64,000 nt of DNA from positions 1 to 64,000 of the forward strand of contig CACLAF010000006.1 in NCBI GenBank assembly GCA_902604855.1, in the 5' to 3' direction. This stretch comes from an uncultured SAR86 cluster bacterium (GTDB taxonomy: Bacteria > Pseudomonadota > Gammaproteobacteria > Magnimaribacterales > Magnimaribacteraceae). This document shows positions 43,843 through 52,069 of the stretch, piece by piece. Position 1 is the first letter of the stretch. Every line of letters begins with the position of its first letter. The position numbers were made by a program, and so were the translations under genes. The notes beneath the pieces are model-generated. The model did no database searches, was not told the origin of the DNA, and saw only the letters and a program-made list of their open reading frames with translations.

Positions 43843-44455
43843 TGAAAGATTTTGATGATAAATAATTTAGGCTATTGCTGAGGCTTGAATCAAGAATAAA
43901 ATATTGAAATTTCAATAGAATACTCGTCACAAGACCGGTCAAAGTTGTGTAAAGCGCAACAGCCATTCCTCCACTCATAGTTGAAAGAAGCTTTTGGAGA
44001 ATTTGAGGATCAAAGTCTTGAATTTGTCCAATTGGAAGAAGCATCAGTATGAAACCAATAACAGTACCAGTTAGACCAAGCTTAAGAAGAATATCAACTG
44101 ACAAATAACCAAGTGCATGCCTATTTGATAGTTCATCCTCCAAAAGAGATAGTTGAATGTTTCGATCAGCAGACCCTAAATTTTCGTTATTTTCTAAAAA
44201 AGAACTCATCAATGTTCCTTTTTTAGGTTCATCTAGATCAGATATCTCCTTATCTAGTCTAAAGGCATTATAAAACCAATGAAAAGTAGCCAGAATATAG
44301 ATAAAGATAATTATGATAGATATTTTGCTCTTATCTGAATCAATTATTAATGACAAAAGACCAAGATCTACAATCAAAAAGGCGGCAAAAAATATCAGTG
44401 ACATTAATATTGACGACCTCAATAACAAATAATTATTTTTTTTTGAAATTATCAT
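43832..44455 (-). CDS. MotA/TolQ/ExbB-like proton-channel protein
   Basis: A 207-residue protein with about four transmembrane segments (10-37, 45-65, 120-145, 160-185). LKLGLTGTVIGFILMLLPI and MSGGMAVALYTTLTGLVTSIL correspond to the two pore helices conserved in MotA/TolQ/ExbB (compare LGLFGTV and the Thr-rich GLFAAIP helix of TolQ). The cytoplasmic loop is acidic (about 75-115). It heads a three-gene cassette with an ExbD/MotB-like partner. Unlike exbB/tolQ it has no tolA, tonB or pal neighbour, so it may energise a different envelope process. Confidence 0.78.
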   Translation of the reverse strand: MIISKKNNYLLLRSSILMSLIFFAAFLIVDLGLLSLIIDSDKSKISIIIIFIYILATFHWFYNAFRLDKEISDLDEPKKGTLMSSFLENNENLGSADRNIQLSLLEDELSNRHALGYLSVDILLKLGLTGTVIGFILMLLPIGQIQDFDPQILQKLLSTMSGGMAVALYTTLTGLVTSILLKFQYFILDSSLSNSLNYLSSKSFNET

Positions 44456-44458
44456 TAT

Positions 44459-44815
44459 TTAATCATGGCTTGCGCCATCTACTTGTTTAATTTTAATATC
44501 TCTTGGAATCAATATATCATCAACACACATTATATTTACACTTATCTGATTTGGATCCCTTCTTCTAATATGATGCGTATAAACTCCACAAGTTCTGCAG
44601 AAGAAATGTTTTGCTATATTTTTATTCCACTGATATTCGCTTATATTTTCTTTACCAGATAAAAGAGTGAAGTCTTCTTTAGGTATAGGCTTCATAAGGA
44701 TTGACTTTTTTAAACACAAAGAACAATTACACTTGTATAAGTCATGTAATATTTCGTCAGTATAAAATTTAAATTGTACTGAGCCACAGTGGCAAGATCC
44801 AAAGAACTCGTTCAC
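44459..44815 (-). CDS. GFA/CENP-V family (glutathione-dependent formaldehyde-activating-like) protein
   Basis: A 118-residue zinc protein of the GFA fold. Cysteine ligands are visible as GSCHCGSV (Cys8, Cys10), KCNCSLC (Cys29, Cys31, Cys34) and FCRTCGVY (Cys73, Cys76), the full family pattern. Gfa was proposed to help glutathione react with formaldehyde; most family members are uncharacterised. It lies directly after an SDR gene with no gap, three bases before the TolQ-like gene. Confidence 0.88.
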   Translation of the reverse strand: MNEFFGSCHCGSVQFKFYTDEILHDLYKCNCSLCLKKSILMKPIPKEDFTLLSGKENISEYQWNKNIAKHFFCRTCGVYTHHIRRRDPNQISVNIMCVDDILIPRDIKIKQVDGASHD

Positions 44816-45598
44816 TTATATATGACCTGCTTGACCACCATCGACTTCTATTGAAGTACCATTTATATAAGATGCAGCCTCTGAACAAAGAAAAGTGACA
44901 AGTGATGCCACTTCTTCAGAAGTTCCATATCTCCCTACTGGAACTGAGGCACCATTACTTTTTATTACCTCTTGCATTTTTCCTCCAGTTGCCTCTGCTA
45001 TTTCAGTAGCTGCCCTTTCCCACATTGCTGTATGGATAAGTCCCGGTAGGACAGAATTAATTAAAACTCCATCTGATCCATATTTTTTAGCTAAAGATTT
45101 AGAAATAGAAATCATCGCTGCTTTTGTTGCTCCATAGTCGATAAGGGCAGCATTTGGATATTTACCTGCAGAACTAGAGATCATCACTACCCTTCCCCAT
45201 TTATTCTCTCTCATTGCTGGCAGAAAAGATCTAGTACATCTTACAGCTGAAAGAAGGTTTAGTTCATGAAGTTCCTGCCAGTCTTCATCTGTCATATATA
45301 GAAAATTTCTTGATGGCGATGCACCAACATTATTAACCAGAATATCGACAGCTCCCTCAGCTAGAACGCTATCAATAAAATTTTCAGTTGAATCTTTCTG
45401 TCCCATGTCTGCCACAAAACCTTTAATAGAACCATTTGTTGTTTCACAAGCTGATAATTTTTCAACTGACTCGGCAGTCCTGGCACAAAAAGAGACATCT
45501 GCTCCGTGTTCAGCCAACATTTTCACAGTTGCTTCTCCAATACCAAGGCTAGCTCCTGTTACAACAGCTCTTTTTCCTTTTAAATCAAGATTAATCAT
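44816..45598 (-). CDS. Short-chain dehydrogenase/reductase
   Basis: A 260-residue SDR, probably an NAD(P)-dependent oxidoreductase. The cofactor motif is TGASLGIGEATV (14-25), NNVGAS follows beta-4, and the catalytic Ser-Tyr-Lys set is in ISSSAGKYPNAALIDYGATK. Its C-terminal VDGGQAGHI is typical. The substrate is unknown. It sits between a GNAT gene (three-base gap) and the GFA gene (no gap) in the long minus-strand run. Confidence 0.92.
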   Translation of the reverse strand: MINLDLKGKRAVVTGASLGIGEATVKMLAEHGADVSFCARTAESVEKLSACETTNGSIKGFVADMGQKDSTENFIDSVLAEGAVDILVNNVGASPSRNFLYMTDEDWQELHELNLLSAVRCTRSFLPAMRENKWGRVVMISSSAGKYPNAALIDYGATKAAMISISKSLAKKYGSDGVLINSVLPGLIHTAMWERAATEIAEATGGKMQEVIKSNGASVPVGRYGTSEEVASLVTFLCSEAASYINGTSIEVDGGQAGHI

Positions 45599-45601
45599 AT
45601 T

Positions 45602-46072
45602 TTACTCTCCAAGAACTAAATTCATTTTCGTATTTCCTCTCTCGTATCTATTATCATCATTTTGTTCATTTAAAACAAAGCCGCATGAGAAATATAAACT
45701 TAAAGCAGGTTTCAAGGAATCATTGGTAATTAAGAAAATTTCATTAGCTTTTCTTTCTTTTGAATAATCAATACAGCGTTCTAACAACTTTTTTCCTATA
45801 CCGAGTCCCCGCAAGTTTTTTGCAACGGCCATTTTTGCCAGCTCGTAAACACCCTCACTTTTTTTAATCAGAGCAGCTGTACCTACTACATCTTCATCTA
45901 ATACAGCAAAAAAAATCTCGCCTCCACTTTCCATTACATAAGATTCAGGATTTTGAAGCGTCATTAAATCCTCTTCTTCCATTATAAAATATTCCTCAAT
46001 CCACTCCCTGTTCAGTTTCTCAAATGCTGATATGTAATCAGTATTGAATGGAACTATTTTCAGTTTATCCAC
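45602..46072 (-). CDS. GNAT-family N-acetyltransferase
   Basis: A 156-residue acetyltransferase. The acetyl-CoA loop is NLRGLGIGKKLLERCIDY, preceded by YELAKMAVAK, and the C-terminal part carries LYFSCGFVLNEQ. These match amino-acid or small-molecule acetyltransferases of the PhnO/MarR-fused C-terminal type. The substrate is unknown. It overlaps the nucleosidase gene by eight bases. Confidence 0.87.
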   Translation of the reverse strand: MDKLKIVPFNTDYISAFEKLNREWIEEYFIMEEEDLMTLQNPESYVMESGGEIFFAVLDEDVVGTAALIKKSEGVYELAKMAVAKNLRGLGIGKKLLERCIDYSKERKANEIFLITNDSLKPALSLYFSCGFVLNEQNDDNRYERGNTKMNLVLGE

Positions 46073-46625
46073 TTAAAGTTTCCAAATAATTTTGGAAAGC
46101 TTCGCCTCCCTTTGATACATTTTCATTCCAATCAGATGACGCATTTTCATTTGCTTCGTCACTAATATATTTGAAACAAAAAAATTTGATTTTTTCGATT
46201 AAGCAAAGTTTTGCAAGTGCGTACGCCTCCATATCATATAAATCAGTATTTAATTCTTGATTTGCTGTCACAAAATTATCTCCAGTGCCACAACTTAATC
46301 CAGGCCTATCCAGATAAATATCATTTATATGATCATTAAGGGTGACACCAAGGGGAAGACCTAAGCTTCGCAGATCCATATCTCTTTGTTTGAAAGTAGT
46401 TACTTCATGTAGTCCCTTAAGATCACTTCTTGAAGAACCTGCAGTTCCGAAGTTAATAAGATTATCTGGCTTAAATTCTGTTAAAGCTTGATTGACTGAT
46501 ATTAGTGCGTTTACTTTACCAATTCCTGTATAGATGACATTCCATCCATCTGCTTGTTCAAGGCTCAGTTCCTCTTTCATTGCAACTGCAATGAGTGTAT
46601 TTTTTTTTGTTAAATCAGTCCGCAT
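46065..46625 (-). CDS. Short MTA/SAH nucleosidase-like protein
   Basis: A 186-residue member of the PNP/UDP phosphorylase superfamily, shorter than usual MTA/SAH nucleosidase (about 230). Key parts remain: a nucleoside-binding start (TLIAVAMKEE), NFGTAGSS, DMEAYALA with the purine-site glutamate, and ISDEANENASSDW with the catalytic Asp. It would split methylthioadenosine or S-adenosylhomocysteine and release adenine. It overlaps apt by 11 bases; apt would salvage the adenine, which supports the assignment. Futalosine hydrolase is the main alternative. Confidence 0.8.
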   Translation of the reverse strand: MRTDLTKKNTLIAVAMKEELSLEQADGWNVIYTGIGKVNALISVNQALTEFKPDNLINFGTAGSSRSDLKGLHEVTTFKQRDMDLRSLGLPLGVTLNDHINDIYLDRPGLSCGTGDNFVTANQELNTDLYDMEAYALAKLCLIEKIKFFCFKYISDEANENASSDWNENVSKGGEAFQNYLETLSG

Positions 46626-47130
46626 AGCTAATGAGACTTATAATTGGCATATTGAGTTTAGAAGATCCTTTCAGAGATGTCAGCTCAATAACTACAGCTC
46701 CTCCTACCACATTAGCACCCAAAGACTCTAATAACTCCTTGGAACATTGCATAGACCCTCCGGTAGCCAATAGATCATCTATGATAACTATAGATTTATT
46801 CTCTAGATTTAACTTTTGAATACTCAATGAATTTATGCCATATTCAAGCTCATACTTTTTCTCTATGAGCGCTCCAGGGAGCTTATTTGGCTTTCTAATC
46901 ATCAATGCTCCAAGCCCTAATTGTTCTGCTACCAAAGTGCAGAATAAAAAACCTCTGGCATCTATACCTGCAATGTAATCAGGCGAAAGAGGTCTAATGG
47001 TTTCAACAAATTTATCTTTCAAAAGACTTAATGCTGAAGGTTCAGCCAACAGGGGACTTATATCTCTGAAAAGAATTCCTTTTGAAGGAAAATCTGGGTA
47101 ACTCTTAATCCATTTCTGAAGATCTTCCAT
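46615..47130 (-). CDS. apt: Adenine phosphoribosyltransferase
   Basis: Converts adenine and PRPP to AMP. The 171-residue protein has FPSKGILFRDISPLL near the start, AGIDARGFLFC, and the PRPP loop VIIDDLLATGGSM, the Apt signatures. It lies four bases after the fatty acid hydroxylase-type gene and overlaps the nucleosidase gene by 11 bases. The pairing suggests one purine-salvage unit. Confidence 0.95.
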   Translation of the reverse strand: MEDLQKWIKSYPDFPSKGILFRDISPLLAEPSALSLLKDKFVETIRPLSPDYIAGIDARGFLFCTLVAEQLGLGALMIRKPNKLPGALIEKKYELEYGINSLSIQKLNLENKSIVIIDDLLATGGSMQCSKELLESLGANVVGGAVVIELTSLKGSSKLNMPIISLISYAD

Positions 47131-47134
47131 AAAT

Positions 47135-48325
47135 TCACTCCCTATCTAAAAAAGGTAAGAAAGCAATATTTAGAAGTAAGTAAAAAAACAAAACATTAAT
47201 CAGAAAAATCCCTGGACTAAACGAATAAAGATAGCACAGACAAACAAAGATCATAGCAGACTTTAAATACTCTAATTTAATTATCTTTTCAGCATCTAGC
47301 CATTTCGCAGTACAGAACATTGAAAAGATAACTATAGAAATCAACATAACACCTTGGTCATATTCCATATTCTTGTCTGCAAACAGTACTACAGCTGCAT
47401 AAGACATGCATAAAAACTGCATGAAAGCATAAAATTTTGTTAGGGGCTTTATATGCGGATCATGCTTCTCAAAACTATTGGGATCAAAGCTATCATCGGA
47501 TGATCCTTCAGGCGACCAGCCTGTTCTGGCAGTTATTACAGAATAGAAGTTTTTTAAGGAGAGAGAGTAAGATAAATCCTTAAAAATCTTTTGATAAATA
47601 TGGATATTTGCTTTCACTGGATCGAAGGTCTTAAGTGCGCTTCTTATTCCGTAAACACACTTTTCATCATCTTTCTCCTCCTGATAAGTTGAGAATAGTC
47701 TGTCCCAAATAATAAAAACACCGCCATAATTCCTATCTACATATAAATCATTCTGAGCATGATGAACCCGATGATTTGAGGGAGTTACGAAGAATAACTC
47801 ATACCACCCAAGTTTAGGGATATGCCTAGAATGCACCCAGAACTGGTAAACCAAATTAAGAGTGCCAACTGAAACCATCACGTAAGAAGGAACTCCAACT
47901 AAGAATAAGGGGATATAGAAAATCCAAGATATAAAAAATCCTGTACCAGTCTGTCTCAAAGCAGTCGATAAATTATATTCTTCGCTTTGATGATGGGCTA
48001 CGTGCGATGCCCAAAATATCTGTCTCTCATGACTTATACGGTGAAACCAATAATAAAAGAAATCGTATGCAATAAATGCAAATATCCAAGTAATCCAAAG
48101 ACTGCTATCCATTCTCCAGAGGGAAAAATGTGTTTCAATTTGATAGTAAACGTATCCACTAAAACCTATCTTAAGAATCCCGCTCGTACCTCTTATAGAA
48201 CCCATGAATAGACTACTGATCGTGTCATTTAATCTATAGGTATTCTGGCCAATAAGTTTCCCATAAGCTAATTCAAGGACAAGAGCCAGTAAAAAAAATG
48301 GTATAGCTATTTCAACATAGTCCAT
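47135..48325 (-). CDS. Sterol desaturase / fatty acid hydroxylase family membrane enzyme
   Basis: A 396-residue membrane di-iron enzyme. The histidine clusters are HRISHERQIFWASHVAHH (about 96-113) and NHRVHHAQND (about 182-191), typical of the fatty acid hydroxylase superfamily, with several TM segments at the N-terminus and a C-terminal hydrophobic block. The closest described activity may be alkylglycerol monooxygenase-like. Substrates could be sterols, hopanoids, ether lipids or fatty acids; none can be chosen here. It is four bases upstream of apt. Confidence 0.88.
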   Translation of the reverse strand: MDYVEIAIPFFLLALVLELAYGKLIGQNTYRLNDTISSLFMGSIRGTSGILKIGFSGYVYYQIETHFSLWRMDSSLWITWIFAFIAYDFFYYWFHRISHERQIFWASHVAHHQSEEYNLSTALRQTGTGFFISWIFYIPLFLVGVPSYVMVSVGTLNLVYQFWVHSRHIPKLGWYELFFVTPSNHRVHHAQNDLYVDRNYGGVFIIWDRLFSTYQEEKDDEKCVYGIRSALKTFDPVKANIHIYQKIFKDLSYSLSLKNFYSVITARTGWSPEGSSDDSFDPNSFEKHDPHIKPLTKFYAFMQFLCMSYAAVVLFADKNMEYDQGVMLISIVIFSMFCTAKWLDAEKIIKLEYLKSAMIFVCLCYLYSFSPGIFLINVLFFYLLLNIAFLPFLDRE

Positions 48326-48328
48326 AAT

Positions 48329-49108
48329 TTACATCTTGTACCAATCTAAATAAGATCCCATAACATCTGAAAACTCCTTTTTATTGCTTAAAGCCTTAAA
48401 GTGCTTAAAAGTTAAAGGATAGTCTGTTGGAAAATTTTTACTTATCAAAGTTAAATTCTTTTTCTTTAATTGCTCTAAATAGTGCCCTTCTCTTAAAAAC
48501 TGCGCAAATTCACAGACAAATGAGATATCAGCAATGGTTAGATGATCTCCAGCAATAAAGCCTGAAAGAGATAGAGCTTTTTCTAGACCATCAAGATAAA
48601 ACTCATAGGAGGCTTTAGTTCTTTCATAGGTATATTTTGTTATATCTTCAAGCTCTAACAGATAGACTTGAAATTCCCTTGAGAACACGAGATTTGCATC
48701 CAAAAAACTATCTATTCTGGATGTTAAATTTAGATCATCACCTCCATAAAGAGATTTATCTTTACACTCTCTGGCAACCGCTCTGAGGATACTATTAGAT
48801 TCGAAAACTCCCAATCGGCCCTTGCCAACGAAACCTGCTGGTACAGTACCAAAAGGATGTTGACCTATAAATTCATCTGTCTTGTATAGGGAGCCTTTAA
48901 AACCTCTTTTGCTTTTAATTTCGAACGACTTAAGTTTAGATTTATCTTCGTCTGTTATTGGTTTTGCATCAAAATCCCATAGCCAATTTGGCATATTATT
49001 TGGTTTATCTCCAATAACCTCTATGTCAATACCACCAATTTTCGCAGTAATAATCGACTTCCATACCCTGGGATTAGGAAGATAAGAGAATATCCTAATC
49101 TTGTTCAA
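48329..49108 (-). CDS. Glutathione S-transferase-like protein (eEF1B-gamma type N-domain)
   Basis: A 259-residue GST-fold protein. The N-terminal thioredoxin-like part (IRIFSYLPNPRVWKSIITAK) resembles eEF1B-gamma-like GSTs; HPFGTVPAGFV carries the cis-Pro motif, and GFIAGDHLTIADISFVCEF is the typical C-terminal N-capping box. An insertion of about 35 residues sits between the first strand region and the cis-Pro motif. The substrate is unknown. It is two bases after another GST gene, showing a tandem pair. Confidence 0.82.
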   Translation of the reverse strand: MNKIRIFSYLPNPRVWKSIITAKIGGIDIEVIGDKPNNMPNWLWDFDAKPITDEDKSKLKSFEIKSKRGFKGSLYKTDEFIGQHPFGTVPAGFVGKGRLGVFESNSILRAVARECKDKSLYGGDDLNLTSRIDSFLDANLVFSREFQVYLLELEDITKYTYERTKASYEFYLDGLEKALSLSGFIAGDHLTIADISFVCEFAQFLREGHYLEQLKKKNLTLISKNFPTDYPLTFKHFKALSNKKEFSDVMGSYLDWYKM

Positions 49109-49110
49109 GT

Positions 49111-49722
49111 TTATTGAGTCTCTATAGCCTTTTTAAAAGCTGGTCTTTTTTCTAATTTTTCTACATAAGCCTTTATATTGCTCATTTCATCTGAGACGCA
49201 GCCCAATCTATTACTCATAAAACAAGAATGTCCAAGCATTATGTCAGCCCCTGAGAAATCACCTATCAAATAGTCCTTTCCTTCTAAATTTTCATTAACA
49301 GGCTTCAAGGCATTTGAAAGAAGTCTTTGAGCTTGACCTAAAACTGTTTCGTCTCTCCTCTCCGGAGGAAGTAGGACTGTATGAACTACGATTGTGTTCA
49401 TTGGTGGCATTACCATACCTTCACAGTAGTGAAACCACTGTAAATATTTAGCAAAATGTTCTGAATCAACAGAGGGTTTTAATCCTCCATTCTTATGTTT
49501 CTCTAAGATGTAATCGGTTATTGCTCCTGATTCCCATATTTGAGTATCTCCGTCCTCAAGAACAGGAACTCTGCCTAATGGATGTCTTGCTCTATGTTCA
49601 TCAGACTTTAAATCTGTTGGGCTAAACGCCATTTTATTTAGTTCATAAGGTAGCTCTAATTCTTCAAGAAGCCAAAGAATCCTTCCAGCTCTTGAATTTG
49701 GTGCAAAATGTAACTTCAACAT
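49111..49722 (-). CDS. Glutathione S-transferase
   Basis: A 203-residue GST. The N-terminal glutathione site has FAPNSRAGRILWLLEEL (6-22), with HPLGRVPVLEDGD (cis-Pro) and ESGAITDYI. The C-terminal domain has GKDYLIGDFSGADIMLGHSC. It is close to bacterial beta/theta-like GSTs. It is paired with the next GST gene downstream. A 55-base gap separates it from the ACT_3 gene upstream, so a promoter could start here. Confidence 0.9.
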   Translation of the reverse strand: MLKLHFAPNSRAGRILWLLEELELPYELNKMAFSPTDLKSDEHRARHPLGRVPVLEDGDTQIWESGAITDYILEKHKNGGLKPSVDSEHFAKYLQWFHYCEGMVMPPMNTIVVHTVLLPPERRDETVLGQAQRLLSNALKPVNENLEGKDYLIGDFSGADIMLGHSCFMSNRLGCVSDEMSNIKAYVEKLEKRPAFKKAIETQ

Positions 49723-49777
49723 AAATCTCTCCTTTTAGTAAGCCTTATTATAAGGGTAAACATAGTCATAAGAAATC

Positions 49778-50179
49778 TTAGGAATTCTCCAGTGATGATA
49801 TTACTTTCAATGCCTCTGCAGCCAAATTATCTGGAACAAAAATATGGTCATGAAAATATCCAGAGAAAATATTTGAAGATATTTTGTGCTTAGTTAACTC
49901 TCTTGTAATTGTTGAAATAAGACCATGACTTTCCAGGCTTGAGTGCACTCCCAAGGATATACACTTAAAAATAGCATCATATTGTAAAGAGTGCGCATCC
50001 GCATCCTTTTGATTAATCACTAAAGTAATGCCTTCATCTTCTAAAAAAGTTGCTTTTGGTTTAAGTGAGTTAATTAAATCCTCAAGAGGTTCGCTTGAAG
50101 TAATGAAAACAAAAGTCTCATCAAGCAACCGAGGATTAATATTGTGCAATATCTCTTTTAAATTAGTCTTACCTGGCAT
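49778..50179 (-). CDS. ACT_3 (DUF2241) domain protein
   Basis: A 133-residue protein made of tandem ACT-like domains, as in DUF2241. Family text includes MPGKTNLKEILHNINPRL, DETFVFITSS, GITLVINQKDADAHSLQYD, LGVHSSLESHGLI and FSGYFHDHIFVP. ACT domains bind small ligands such as amino acids. Its partner and ligand are unknown. It starts two bases after the DUF4396 gene. Confidence 0.88.
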   Translation of the reverse strand: MPGKTNLKEILHNINPRLLDETFVFITSSEPLEDLINSLKPKATFLEDEGITLVINQKDADAHSLQYDAIFKCISLGVHSSLESHGLISTITRELTKHKISSNIFSGYFHDHIFVPDNLAAEALKVISSLENS

Positions 50180-50181
50180 TC

Positions 50182-50637
50182 TTAGTGACAGGCAATATTA
50201 TATTTTTTTAGTCTGTAGTAGTTATAAGGTAAGGGAGTTATAAAACCCGCTAATAGCATAAAAGGTATGATCCACCAGACTAGAACTCCTCCAGCGAATA
50301 CTACATCAACAGTATTCATGGCTATCTCCATTGACAACATAGAAATGAGAGACATTCCAGTAGCTGTACTGAATGCTTCTTTTAATCTCATCTGTCTGGA
50401 AAGAATTATAGTTTCTAGGATGATGGAAGTAATCAAACCATTAATAATTGCCAAGGTCATTATTCCCAACATTGGAAATGGAATTTCATTTATTTGGAAA
50501 AAAAGAATAGTCCCAAAATCTCCAATAGAGCACCCTAATAGGCACCAGAGAGTATTGATAGATGAACGCTTCCATGTATGCCTGCAAGTCCAAGAAATAG
50601 AATTATCTTGTTGATTCTGAATATTTAATTCACTCAT
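50182..50637 (-). CDS. DUF4396 membrane protein
   Basis: A 151-residue protein with about four hydrophobic segments and the DUF4396 pattern: CRHTWKRSSINTLWCLLGCS near the start (His-Cys-rich), IGDFGTIL, and TPLPYNYYRLKKYNIACH at the end. Conserved Cys/His residues at both ends could bind a metal or heme. The function is unknown. It overlaps photolyase by eight bases; co-occurrence may reflect light or redox stress or only compaction. Confidence 0.85.
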   Translation of the reverse strand: MSELNIQNQQDNSISWTCRHTWKRSSINTLWCLLGCSIGDFGTILFFQINEIPFPMLGIMTLAIINGLITSIILETIILSRQMRLKEAFSTATGMSLISMLSMEIAMNTVDVVFAGGVLVWWIIPFMLLAGFITPLPYNYYRLKKYNIACH

Positions 50638-52069
50638 TTACTTCTTTTTTAGTTGTAGCAAAAGCTTCCAGGGCAAGTTCTCTAGAGATCTTCAAGTCTA
50701 CGATAGGCTCTGGATAATCTACTCCTAATTCTATACCAGCAGATTCTAAGATTTCCTTAGGAGCTTCCCAAGGGCTAAAAAGGTACTTATTTGGTAAATT
50801 CTTCAACTCAGGCACATATTTTTTTGTGTATTCTCCGTCTGGATCAAACTTCAATCCCTGTGTAATAGGATTAAAGATTCTAAAGTATGGAGCAGCATCA
50901 GCACCAGATCCTGCCACCCATTGCCACCCCGCGCTATTACTAGCTAAATCAGCATCCACAAGACAATCCCAAAACCATTTTTCACCTTCAAGCCAGTGTA
51001 TTAGAAGATTTTTAACTAAAAAAGAACCGACAATCATTCTCAGTCTATTGTGCATATAGCCTGTCTGCCATAGCTCTCTCATACCTGCATCAACAATGGG
51101 GTATCCAGTTTTTCCTGACTGCCAAAGTTTTAAAAGATCTTTATTTTCTTTCCAAGGAAATGAATCGAATTTCTTTTGAAAATTAACACTAGGAAAATCA
51201 GGAAAATGATAAAGAAGGTAATATGAGAACTCTCTCCAGCCTAACTCGCTATGAAAATGAGCAAGGCTCTTATCTATCCCTGGAATAGTTTCTTTTGTTT
51301 TGGCTCGATACCAAACTTCATTAGGTGATATTTCACCAAAATGTAAATGTGGAGATAATCTTGATACAAATTTTTGTGAAGGGAAGTTTCTACCTTCTTT
51401 GTAGTTCAATAAACCGTGTTCAAGAAATTCTTCTAAATTCTGTTCTGCACCCTTTTCTCCTGGATTCCATTCCTCCTCGAAACCTGCATACCAGTTAGAC
51501 TTTGGCAGTAGATCCAAACTTTCCAAGTTATCTGAAACATTATCTTTCTTAGAGATATTCTTAAAGCTAGGTTCGCTTATTGGGAGTCTTGGCTCACTAG
51601 CATTTAGGCATCCTTTTTTATAATAAGGGGTAAAAACTCTATATGGAGTCCCATCGTCTTTAGAAATATTCCAGGGTTCCCATAACAAAGAACCACAAAA
51701 ACTTTCTACAATTATATTATTTGTCTCTAGTTCGTTTTTTATTTTCTTGTCTCTATCGATCCTCCAGGGCTCATAACATCTATTCCAAAAAACATTAGAA
51801 ACAGAATAATCCTCAATAAGTTTGGGCAATATTTCGCATGGGTCTCCTTTAAATAATCTCAAACTTCCACCTAAACTTTCATTAAGCTTATTTAAAGAGT
51901 GATATAACCACCATCTACTAGCGGAACCCATTTTGAATTCTCCAGAATTCGTATCGTCCAAAATATAGATGGGAATAAATGAGTCGCACTTGCTGGCTGC
52001 CTCAAGCGAAGGATTATCTTTAATTCTTAAATCTTGTCTAAACCAATGTACTGCAATTTTTTCTGACAT
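50630..52069 (-). CDS. phr: Deoxyribodipyrimidine photolyase (class I CPD)
   Basis: Light-driven repair of cyclobutane pyrimidine dimers. 479 residues: an N-terminal antenna-binding Rossmann-like half (HWFRQDLRIKDNPSL, 8-22) and a C-terminal FAD half with ELGWREFSYYLLYHFP, GYPIVDAGMRELWQTGYMHN, and the signature WQWVAGSGADAAPYFRIFNP (20 residues). The length equals E. coli Phr (472). A cryptochrome-DASH identity is less likely because the DASH-specific extension is not visible. It is directly preceded by an SDR gene (no gap). Confidence 0.95.
   Translation of the reverse strand: MSEKIAVHWFRQDLRIKDNPSLEAASKCDSFIPIYILDDTNSGEFKMGSASRWWLYHSLNKLNESLGGSLRLFKGDPCEILPKLIEDYSVSNVFWNRCYEPWRIDRDKKIKNELETNNIIVESFCGSLLWEPWNISKDDGTPYRVFTPYYKKGCLNASEPRLPISEPSFKNISKKDNVSDNLESLDLLPKSNWYAGFEEEWNPGEKGAEQNLEEFLEHGLLNYKEGRNFPSQKFVSRLSPHLHFGEISPNEVWYRAKTKETIPGIDKSLAHFHSELGWREFSYYLLYHFPDFPSVNFQKKFDSFPWKENKDLLKLWQSGKTGYPIVDAGMRELWQTGYMHNRLRMIVGSFLVKNLLIHWLEGEKWFWDCLVDADLASNSAGWQWVAGSGADAAPYFRIFNPITQGLKFDPDGEYTKKYVPELKNLPNKYLFSPWEAPKEILESAGIELGVDYPEPIVDLKISRELALEAFATTKKEVNE

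Noticed and set aside
42664-44455. Zorya anti-phage system
   Set aside because: Zorya also has MotA/MotB-like ZorA/ZorB, but needs ZorC/D or E with helicase or nuclease domains. None is present, the MotB-like protein lacks an OmpA-type peptidoglycan domain, and the ZorA tail is missing.
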